NCBI GenBank assembly: GCA_913043005.1
Contig: CAJWKU010000013.1
Coordinates: 1-42,425, forward strand
DNA length: 42,425 nt
DNA from: an uncultured Cryomorphaceae bacterium
GTDB taxonomy: Bacteria > Bacteroidota > Bacteroidia > Flavobacteriales > Schleiferiaceae
Direction of reading: 5' to 3'
The notes under the pieces are model-generated. The model searched no databases and was not told where the DNA came from. It saw only the letters and a list, made by a program, of their open reading frames with translations. Positions 24,840 through 31,160 of this stretch are shown here, piece by piece. Position numbers and translations under genes: made by a program. Numbering within the stretch: position 1 is the stretch's first letter; each line of letters opens with the position of its first letter.

Positions 24840-26408
24840 ATGTCCCGAATTTTAATTAAAATATTAATTTTCTTACTCTTTCCTGGAGTGCTTTCAGCTC
24901 AACTTCCGTCGTATGATTTGGAATGGAGTGCTAATTACAGGTACCGCGATGTTTTCACCAGTAACGTCGTTGATTTAGACTCTAACTTTTTTTACACTCA
25001 GGGTAGCAAGTCTGGCCTTTTAATCACCAATCAGTGGTACTTGGCAAAATATGATAGAAAAAAATCAAAACAAATTTGGCAAATAGAGGTAGAGCGAATT
25101 ATGTATCAAGGAATCCCAACAGACCTTCTTTCAGTGCATATAGTTAATGGTCAATTTTATTTGTTTTTAGAAGCTTACAACCGCAGAGATGATAAAAAAT
25201 ATCTTCTTCTTCAAGTTTTTGATGAAAATGGGAATCCCAAAGAATTGAAACTTGTAGAAAGTGTAGATTCTAGAAGACGTAATCATGGTAATTTTAGAAT
25301 ACAATTTTCAGAGGATAGAACTAATTTCATGATCTTTTCAAGTCCTACCAATAGTGTTAGACAACCAGAGAGGTTTGCAATTTCAGTTTATGGCGCGGAT
25401 TTACAATTGAATTGGTCAAAAGATATTCAACTCGATATTTTGGATAGATATGTGAATATAAATGATGTTGATCTAAGTAATTCAGGTGAAGTATATCTTA
25501 TCGCTGAAAAAATAATCCCGAGACGCTCTTTAAGTGATACATGGAATTGGGGAATGCCAAACTCTGAATACTTAATTTATAAGGTTATCGGCCAAACTGA
25601 CGACTTAAAGGAAATTGATTTAGGATTAAATAATGTATTTGTAACCAATATGGGCTTAGAACTAGATTTTTCAGATAATTTAGTTGCTATTGGTGGATTT
25701 TATTCAGAGAGAGGATATCTTAATTCTTCTATAAAGGGAATGTTTTATGTGACATTAGATCAGACTACAAATGAAAATCATTCGAAAGAGATAGTTCCAT
25801 TTCGCACGGAATTCATTGATGGGTTCAGAATGCTCGGTCGCTCAAGGCGGGGCAAAGAAATAAGAGAAGATTTTGTTTTCAGGCATTTTCTTCACCGCTC
25901 AGATGGTGGTGCATATATAATTGCTGAAGATTATGAAATGGAAGTTCGTACTGTTGTGCAAAATAATAATAATACTGTAACAAATTACTACTACTATTAC
26001 AACGATATCATAGCTTTTGGAGTTTCTCCATTAGGAGAGATAGAATGGTCTGGACATATCCCAAAACGCCAATACTCCAAGAATGACGGAGGGCATGCAA
26101 GTGGTTATTTACCGCTAGTTGATGGAAAGCAGTTATACATATTATTTAATGATCATCCCTCAAATGTGAAGAGGTTCGGTGACCGCAGGCCGCTAGTTGC
26201 AAGAAACTTTAGACGATCAAATTTTGTTGCAGTTTCGATAAATGAAGATTCTGAAATGCATTACAATGTGTTATATAGTAATAGTAAAGAGGGTGTTATG
26301 ACCTTACCTAAGAGAAGCTCTAGTAATGAATCTTTACAAAAAGATGCGGTGCTGTTTTCAGTTAGAAATTCGAAAATACAATTTGGAAGTCTTTTACATC
26401 ATAAATAA
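24840..26408 (+). CDS. Secreted protein of unknown function, coupled to rlmN
   Basis: This 522-residue protein has a signal peptide (about 1-20, ending VLSAQ). The rest is rich in beta-strand patterns with repeated aromatic and polar segments (WYLAKYDRKKSKQIWQIEVE, SKDIQLDILDRYVNINDVDL, FGVSPLGEIEWSGHIPKRQY), which suggests a beta-propeller or similar solenoid. A low-complexity stretch, NNNNTVTNYYYYYND, occurs near residue 385. Its stop shares one base with the start of rlmN (TAATG), so they are co-translated even though one is secreted and the other cytoplasmic. I do not recognise the family. Confidence 0.7.
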   Translation: MSRILIKILIFLLFPGVLSAQLPSYDLEWSANYRYRDVFTSNVVDLDSNFFYTQGSKSGLLITNQWYLAKYDRKKSKQIWQIEVERIMYQGIPTDLLSVHIVNGQFYLFLEAYNRRDDKKYLLLQVFDENGNPKELKLVESVDSRRRNHGNFRIQFSEDRTNFMIFSSPTNSVRQPERFAISVYGADLQLNWSKDIQLDILDRYVNINDVDLSNSGEVYLIAEKIIPRRSLSDTWNWGMPNSEYLIYKVIGQTDDLKEIDLGLNNVFVTNMGLELDFSDNLVAIGGFYSERGYLNSSIKGMFYVTLDQTTNENHSKEIVPFRTEFIDGFRMLGRSRRGKEIREDFVFRHFLHRSDGGAYIIAEDYEMEVRTVVQNNNNTVTNYYYYYNDIIAFGVSPLGEIEWSGHIPKRQYSKNDGGHASGYLPLVDGKQLYILFNDHPSNVKRFGDRRPLVARNFRRSNFVAVSINEDSEMHYNVLYSNSKEGVMTLPKRSSSNESLQKDAVLFSVRNSKIQFGSLLHHK

Positions 26409-27469
26409 TGAGTGTTAAAAAGAATTTGCGTAGCCTTTCAAAGGAAGATCTTCAGAGTGTTTTTAAAGATTGGGGCGAGCCAAACTTTAGAGCGGATCAA
26501 GTTTATGACTGGATTTGGGCAAAAGGTGTCAAAAGCATTGAGGATATGCGAAATATCCCTAAGCATATAATCATACGCTTGAATGAAATTTATTTCATTA
26601 GACCCATTGCATTTGATAATATTCAAAAGAGTTCTGATGGAACTATAAAGAATGCGGTTCTTTTGAGAGATGGATTAATTGTTGAATCGGTCTTAATTCC
26701 AACTGATAAAAGAATAACGGCATGTGTTTCAAGTCAAGTAGGCTGCAGTTTAAATTGTGCATTTTGCGCAACCGCAAAGCTGAAAAGAATGCGAAACCTA
26801 GATCCTGATGAAATATATGATCAGGTTTTATCAATTCATAACCAAGGGATTCAAAATTTTGGTAGACCACTTACAAATATTGTTTTTATGGGGATGGGCG
26901 AACCACTAATGAATTACAAGAATGTATTAACGGCAATTAACAAAATAACCGAACCAGAGGGTTTGAACTTCTCTCCCCGCAGGATTACGTTAAGCACAGT
27001 AGGACTGCCTAAAATGATTAAACGATTGGCTGATGATAAAGTTAAATTTCATCTTGCTGTTAGTTTACATTCAGCAAGAGATGACGTGAGATCTACTATG
27101 ATGCCGATAAATGACTCTGCACCGTTAAAGGAACTATCAGAATCATTGGATTATTGGTATAAAATGACAAGAAGAAAGATAACTTTTGAATATGTGGTTT
27201 GGAAGGGGATAAATGACAAAATTGAAGATATAAATGCTCTTGTGGCCCTATGTAAAAGGATTCCTTCAAAGGTTAATTTAATTGAGTATAATGCTATAGG
27301 TGACGATAGATTTCAGCAAGCAGATGAGAAGACTATTGATGCGTATCAATTTGCTTTAAATCAAAACGGGGTTTCCGTTCAGGTCAGAAAATCTAGAGGT
27401 AAAGACATAGATGCTGCATGTGGGCAATTGGCGAATAAAAGTGATATTTCAGTTCCAAATCAAATATAA
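26408..27469 (+). CDS. rlmN: Dual-specificity 23S rRNA/tRNA adenine-C2 methyltransferase RlmN
   Basis: This 353-residue radical SAM enzyme methylates C2 of A2503 in 23S rRNA and A37 in some tRNAs. Seen are the cluster motif CSLNCAFC within SSQVGCSLNCAFCATAKL, the SAM-binding region VFMGMGEPLMNYKNV, STVGLPKMI, HLAVSLHSARDDVR, and a C-terminal Cys in DAACGQLANKS that acts as the second catalytic cysteine of the family. The N-terminal region (KDWGEPNFRADQVYDWIWAK) is the usual RlmN accessory domain. Confidence 0.96.
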   Translation: MSVKKNLRSLSKEDLQSVFKDWGEPNFRADQVYDWIWAKGVKSIEDMRNIPKHIIIRLNEIYFIRPIAFDNIQKSSDGTIKNAVLLRDGLIVESVLIPTDKRITACVSSQVGCSLNCAFCATAKLKRMRNLDPDEIYDQVLSIHNQGIQNFGRPLTNIVFMGMGEPLMNYKNVLTAINKITEPEGLNFSPRRITLSTVGLPKMIKRLADDKVKFHLAVSLHSARDDVRSTMMPINDSAPLKELSESLDYWYKMTRRKITFEYVVWKGINDKIEDINALVALCKRIPSKVNLIEYNAIGDDRFQQADEKTIDAYQFALNQNGVSVQVRKSRGKDIDAACGQLANKSDISVPNQI

Positions 27470-27471
27470 AG

Positions 27472-27503
27472 TTGAATAGTTTCAATACACATGCGTAATT
27501 TTG
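27472..27503 (+). promoter_or_regulatory. Bacteroidota-type promoter for the Mrp/ApbC cluster
   Basis: TTG at 27472-27474, 21 bases, then TAATTTTG at 27496-27503. The ATG of the next gene is at 27511, 7 bases after the -7 element, so the transcript is expected to be leaderless or nearly so. The TTG-to-TAnn spacing is the same as for queA and the M23 gene. Confidence 0.6.
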
Positions 27504-27510
27504 ATTTTAT

Positions 27511-28650
27511 ATGTTGACAAAAGCTAAAATTCAAGAAGCTTTAAGTGAAATTGAAAATGCTTCGGGGAAAGGGTTATTAATTCAGGATAATGGGTTACGA
27601 AACATTCAGATCCTTGGAAATGAGGTTGTTGTCGATGTCATCTGCGATAGTCCTGTTTTGCATCAGAAAAAGAAGTTTGAAGTTTCTATTTTACAGGCAA
27701 TTCATGCTAAAGTAGATGTAAAATTACAGGTCAAAATAAATTTAATAATTGAAGCTCCTGAAAAGCCAGTCAAAGATCAAATTAAGGGCAAACCGATTCC
27801 TGGAGTTCAACATGTTATTGCTGTTGCTTCAGGTAAGGGTGGAGTTGGTAAGTCAACTGTAACCGCTAATGCGGCAGTTACATTATCAAAAATGGGATTT
27901 AAGGTTGGGATTTTAGATGCTGATATATATGGTCCAAGTATGCCATTAATGATGGACCTTGTTAGTGATAGGCCAGGAGGTATAGAAGTTGATGGAGTAC
28001 GGAAAATGGAGCCTGTAGAGTCTTACGGCGTTAAGGTAATGTCGATAGGGTTTTTCGCGGGGACAGATCAGGCAGTAGTCTGGAGAGGTCCAATGGCAAC
28101 AAAAGCATTAAATCAGATGATATCTGAGACATTTTGGGGTGACCTTGACTTTTTACTAATAGACCTTCCTCCTGGAACAGGGGATATACATTTAAGTATG
28201 GTTCAAGCGTTACCTATTACAGGAGCAATAGTTGTTAGTACTCCCCAGCCTATTGCTTTAGCGGATGCAAGAAAAGGAGTTGGAATGTTTCAGATGGAGG
28301 CAATAAATGTCCCAGTGTTGGGAATAATAGAGAATATGTCCTACTTTGCTCCGGATGAGTTGCCAGAAAATAAATATTATTTATTCGGAAAAGAGGGGGC
28401 TCAAGATTTGGCCAATGAAATACAGGTTCCATTTTTAGGTGAATTACCGATTGTTCAGAGTATTCGAGAAGCCAGCGATGTTGGACACCCCGCAGCCTTG
28501 CAACTTGATGGAGAGGTGCCATTAGCATTTGAAAAAATAATTCAGAATATGATGATTTCTCTTGCTAAAAGAGTGAAGAACCTGCCCCCATCAGAAGCCG
28601 TAAGAATTACAACAATGGCAGGATGTCAGACATCAAAACGAGAAGTATGA
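27511..28650 (+). CDS. Mrp/ApbC-family iron-sulfur cluster carrier ATPase
   Basis: This 379-residue protein has an N-terminal MIP18/DUF59-like domain (about 1-85), then a MinD-like ATPase with a deviant Walker A, VASGKGGVGKSTVTANAA, DADIYGPSMPLMMDL, a Walker-B-like DFLLIDLPPGTGD, and the family region VVSTPQPIALADARKGVGMF and IIENMSYF. Proteins of this group bind a 4Fe-4S cluster between subunits and pass it to apo-targets. The usual CxxC of many members is not seen after IIENMSYF (FAPDELPENKYYLFG), as in many Bacteroidota homologues. Its stop overlaps the NifU-like gene by ATGA, in line with a joint role in cluster assembly. Confidence 0.92.
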   Translation: MLTKAKIQEALSEIENASGKGLLIQDNGLRNIQILGNEVVVDVICDSPVLHQKKKFEVSILQAIHAKVDVKLQVKINLIIEAPEKPVKDQIKGKPIPGVQHVIAVASGKGGVGKSTVTANAAVTLSKMGFKVGILDADIYGPSMPLMMDLVSDRPGGIEVDGVRKMEPVESYGVKVMSIGFFAGTDQAVVWRGPMATKALNQMISETFWGDLDFLLIDLPPGTGDIHLSMVQALPITGAIVVSTPQPIALADARKGVGMFQMEAINVPVLGIIENMSYFAPDELPENKYYLFGKEGAQDLANEIQVPFLGELPIVQSIREASDVGHPAALQLDGEVPLAFEKIIQNMMISLAKRVKNLPPSEAVRITTMAGCQTSKREV

Positions 28651-28889
28651 GTGATATAAAAGAAAGAATAGAATCCGCATTACAAGAAATAAGACCATTT
28701 CTTCAAAATGACGGTGGCGATATACAACTTCATAGTGTTATTGATAACGTTGAGGCTAGAGTGGTTTTACTTGGTGCTTGTTTGGGATGCTCAGTTAATC
28801 AGATGACTCTAAAAAACGGAGTAGAGGTAGCAATAAAGAAATTTGCTCCAGAAATACAAAGAGTTATTCATGTAACCGATCAGTCTTAA
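28647..28889 (+). CDS. NifU C-terminal-domain protein (Nfu-type Fe-S scaffold)
   Basis: About 80 residues from ATG 28647, chosen because it forms an ATGA overlap with the upstream stop. An ATG at 28623 would add eight residues that repeat the local start sequence (MSDIK twice). The NifU-like domain has NDGGDIQLHSV and the cluster-binding CxxC in GACLGCSVNQMTLKNGVE. It should carry or store a 4Fe-4S cluster bridged between two subunits and pass it on, likely with the Mrp/ApbC protein encoded just upstream and to the ferredoxin encoded two genes downstream. Confidence 0.92.
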   Translation: MSDIKERIESALQEIRPFLQNDGGDIQLHSVIDNVEARVVLLGACLGCSVNQMTLKNGVEVAIKKFAPEIQRVIHVTDQS

Positions 28890-28921
28890 TCAAGTATTTT
28901 CTTACATCATTAAAATAAAAA

Positions 28922-29977
28922 ATGGTTAAAACGGATATATTAATTATCGGCGCCGGTCCTGTTGGCTTATTTACTGTTTTTGAAGCGGGTTTATTGAAAA
29001 TGAAATGTCATCTCATTGATGTTTTACCAAAACCGGGAGGTCAATGCTCGGAGCTTTATCCAAAAAAACCTATCTATGATATCCCGGGATATCCGGAAAT
29101 ACTTGCAGATGAATTAACCAGTAAGTTATTAGAGCAATGTAAACAGTTTGAACCGGGATTTACTCTTGGTGAAAGGGCAGAAAGTTTAAATCGCGCGGAG
29201 GATGGTTCTTTTACGGTTGTTACTAATAAAGGGACTGTTCACAAAGCTCCTGTTGTTGTTATCGCCGGAGGGCTTGGTAGTTTTGAGCCAAGAAAGCCAA
29301 ATATCCCTATCATTGAAAAGTTTGAGAATAAAGGAGTTAACTACTTCATTCAAGATCCAGAAATTTTTAGAGATAAAAAAGTGGCTATTGCCGGTGGTGG
29401 AGACTCAGCACTGGATTGGACTATTATTTTGTCTGAAATCGCTTCGGAAGTTACTTTAATTCACAGAAGTAATGAGTTTCGAGGAGCATTAAGCTCCGTC
29501 GAAAAAGTTCAAGAATTAAAGGATGCAAATCGTGTTAAAGTTAAAACCTCGGCACAAGTTGTCGATTTGATGGGAGAAAATCACCTCGAGTCTATATTAA
29601 TCGATCAACCAAATCATACTAAAGAGAAGATCGTCGTAGATTATTTTTTACCGTTATTTGGACTCTTGCCCAAATTAGGCCCAATTTCTAATTGGGGACT
29701 TAAAATTGAAAAAAACGCAATCAAAGTCAATAATTCTTTAGATTATCAAACAAATATTCAGGGTGTTTTTGCGGTAGGCGATGTAAATACTTATCCAGGC
29801 AAGTTAAAACTAATTTTATGTGGTTTTCATGAAGCTACGGTTATGTGCCAGTATGCTTTTAAAATTATAAATCCAGAAAAAAAATTCTTGTTGAAATATA
29901 CTACTGTAACTGGAGTTAATGGATTCGATGGTAGTTCTAAATCAACCCCAAATTCAATTGTAAAAAAAATACAATAG
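28922..29977 (+). CDS. Thioredoxin-reductase-like ferredoxin/flavodoxin-NADP+ reductase
   Basis: This 351-residue FAD enzyme has GxGxxG (LIIGAGPVGLFTVFEAG) for FAD, GGQCSELYPKKPIYDIPGYP near 39-58, a second nucleotide site KVAIAGGGDSALDW for NADPH, and the FAD-closing motif GVFAVGDVNTYPGK. The redox-active CxxC of thioredoxin reductases is missing between the two domains, which identifies the ferredoxin-NADP+ reductase type. It transfers electrons between NADPH and a ferredoxin. The partner is probably encoded by the next gene, whose GTG start shares one base with this stop. Confidence 0.93.
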   Translation: MVKTDILIIGAGPVGLFTVFEAGLLKMKCHLIDVLPKPGGQCSELYPKKPIYDIPGYPEILADELTSKLLEQCKQFEPGFTLGERAESLNRAEDGSFTVVTNKGTVHKAPVVVIAGGLGSFEPRKPNIPIIEKFENKGVNYFIQDPEIFRDKKVAIAGGGDSALDWTIILSEIASEVTLIHRSNEFRGALSSVEKVQELKDANRVKVKTSAQVVDLMGENHLESILIDQPNHTKEKIVVDYFLPLFGLLPKLGPISNWGLKIEKNAIKVNNSLDYQTNIQGVFAVGDVNTYPGKLKLILCGFHEATVMCQYAFKIINPEKKFLLKYTTVTGVNGFDGSSKSTPNSIVKKIQ

Positions 29978-30312
29978 TGGATAATAGAACTGTCAAAATA
30001 TACATTACTGACAGATCGGGGTTAAGTCATGCAATTGAGGCTCCAACTGATATGTCAATGAACTTAATGGAAGTCATTCGTTCTTATGAATTGGAAGACG
30101 AAGGTACTGTAGGAATATGCGGGGGCATGTCAATGTGCGCTTCTTGTCAATGTTATATTGACTCCTCTCATGAATTAAAAATCCCATCTCAAGATGAGAA
30201 ATTGATGCTTTCTGAAGCATTCAATATTCGAGAGAGCAGTAGACTGTCATGTCAGATTTTTATTTCTCATCATCTTGATGGTTTAAGGCTCACAATTGCT
30301 CCAGCCGAATAG
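29977..30312 (+). CDS. 2Fe-2S ferredoxin (adrenodoxin-like)
   Basis: This 111-residue protein starts with GTG overlapping the reductase stop by one base. The cluster-binding pattern C-x5-C-x2-C (GICGGMSMCASCQC) is followed by the fourth Cys in SSRLSCQIF, and the C-terminal segment resembles the adrenodoxin group. It should be a soluble one-electron carrier paired with the upstream reductase. Its grouping with Mrp/ApbC and Nfu genes suggests supply of electrons to Fe-S biogenesis or to radical SAM enzymes such as RlmN; that link is inference. Confidence 0.92.
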   Translation: MDNRTVKIYITDRSGLSHAIEAPTDMSMNLMEVIRSYELEDEGTVGICGGMSMCASCQCYIDSSHELKIPSQDEKLMLSEAFNIRESSRLSCQIFISHHLDGLRLTIAPAE

Positions 30313-30318
30313 TTGATT

Positions 30319-30337
30319 AAAAATCATGGATTTTTTT
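30319..30337 (+). terminator. Probable terminator after the ferredoxin gene
   Basis: AAAAATC (30319-30325), loop ATG, GATTTTT (30329-30335), with the T-run continuing to 30337, 7 bases after the stop. The stem is AT-rich and weak, but it lies exactly at the boundary of the cluster. Confidence 0.35.
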
Positions 30338-30356
30338 CTAAAAAGAAGTATGCTAT

Positions 30357-30404
30357 TACCTTTGATTTAATTTGGCTGACATCTCTTTTTTAAAGCAAAA
30401 AGAG
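30357..30404 (+). promoter_or_regulatory. Promoter element and leader hairpin upstream of the YebC-family gene
   Basis: TACCTTTG at 30357-30364 fits TAnnTTTG, without a TTG 21 bases before it. The resulting leader of about 65 bases contains CTCTTTTT (30383-30390), loop TAAAGC, AAAAAGAG (30397-30404), a perfect 8-bp stem with no T-run after it. It could be a leader structure or a residual terminator of the upstream cluster. Confidence 0.3.
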
Positions 30405-30434
30405 CATCGGTAATATTATTCAACCAGAATTAAT

Positions 30435-31160
30435 ATGGGACGAGCATTTGAATATAGGAAAGCGAGAAAATTGAAACGATGGTCATCGATGGCTAAAGTG
30501 TTTACTAGAATTTCAAAGGATATAATAATGGCCGTAAAGGAAAGCGGTCCTAGCCCTGAAGCTAATAGTCGTTTAAAGGCATTAATTCAAAATGCTAGGG
30601 ATGCGAATATGCCAAAAGATAATGTGGAAAGAGCTATAAAACGAGCTATATCTAGAGATCAAGCAGATTATAAAGAAGTTGTTTATGAAGGCTATGCTCC
30701 TCATGGCATCGCAGTGATTGTGGAAACGGCCACAGATAATAATACTCGAACTGTTGCCAATGTTAGATCGTATTTCAATAAGTGCAATGGAAGTTTAGGT
30801 ACAAGTGGAAGTGTGGAATTCATGTTCGAAAGAAAATGTTATTTCAAAATAGTTCAAGAAAAAATTGACCTTGAGGAATTTGAATTTGAAATGATTGATT
30901 TTGGAGTTGAGGAAATATTTCAAGAATATGATGAAGAGAAAGAGATGAAATCATTAATGATTTATGCTCCATTTTCTGATTTTGGATCTATTGCTAAGGC
31001 CTTGGAGGATAGAGGCCATGAGATTTTAAATTCTGGTTTCGAAAGAATCCCTATGGAAACAAAAAAAATGAATACCGATCAACATGTTGAAGTTGAAAAG
31101 TTGCTTGAAAAAATTGAAGAGGATGAGGATGTGCAGGCTGTTTACCATAATATGATATGA
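30435..31160 (+). CDS. YebC/PmpR-family regulatory protein
   Basis: This 241-residue cytoplasmic protein belongs to the YebC/TACO1 family. Seen are MGRAFEYRKARKLKRWSSMAKVFTRISKDI at the start (read here as two adjacent segments), GPSPEANSRLKALIQNARDA, MPKDNVERAIKRA, YEGYAPHGIAVIVETATDN, and NGSLGTSGSVEFMF. Members act as DNA-binding regulators or as translation factors that relieve ribosome stalling, and the sequence alone does not decide. Its stop overlaps the S9 peptidase start by ATGA. Confidence 0.93.
   Translation: MGRAFEYRKARKLKRWSSMAKVFTRISKDIIMAVKESGPSPEANSRLKALIQNARDANMPKDNVERAIKRAISRDQADYKEVVYEGYAPHGIAVIVETATDNNTRTVANVRSYFNKCNGSLGTSGSVEFMFERKCYFKIVQEKIDLEEFEFEMIDFGVEEIFQEYDEEKEMKSLMIYAPFSDFGSIAKALEDRGHEILNSGFERIPMETKKMNTDQHVEVEKLLEKIEEDEDVQAVYHNMI

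Noticed and set aside
25962-25999. Runs of AAT and TAC triplets as a possible microsatellite
   Set aside because: Each run is only about four units and remains in frame; it encodes a short Asn/Tyr-rich loop and shows no sign of special function.
28250-28528. 92-codon open frame opposite the Mrp/ApbC gene
   Set aside because: It is antisense to a conserved ATPase coding region with no promoter or family match.
30370-30377. Second promoter TTAATTTG upstream of the YebC-family gene
   Set aside because: It does not fit the eight-base TAnnTTTG spacing and has no -33 partner.
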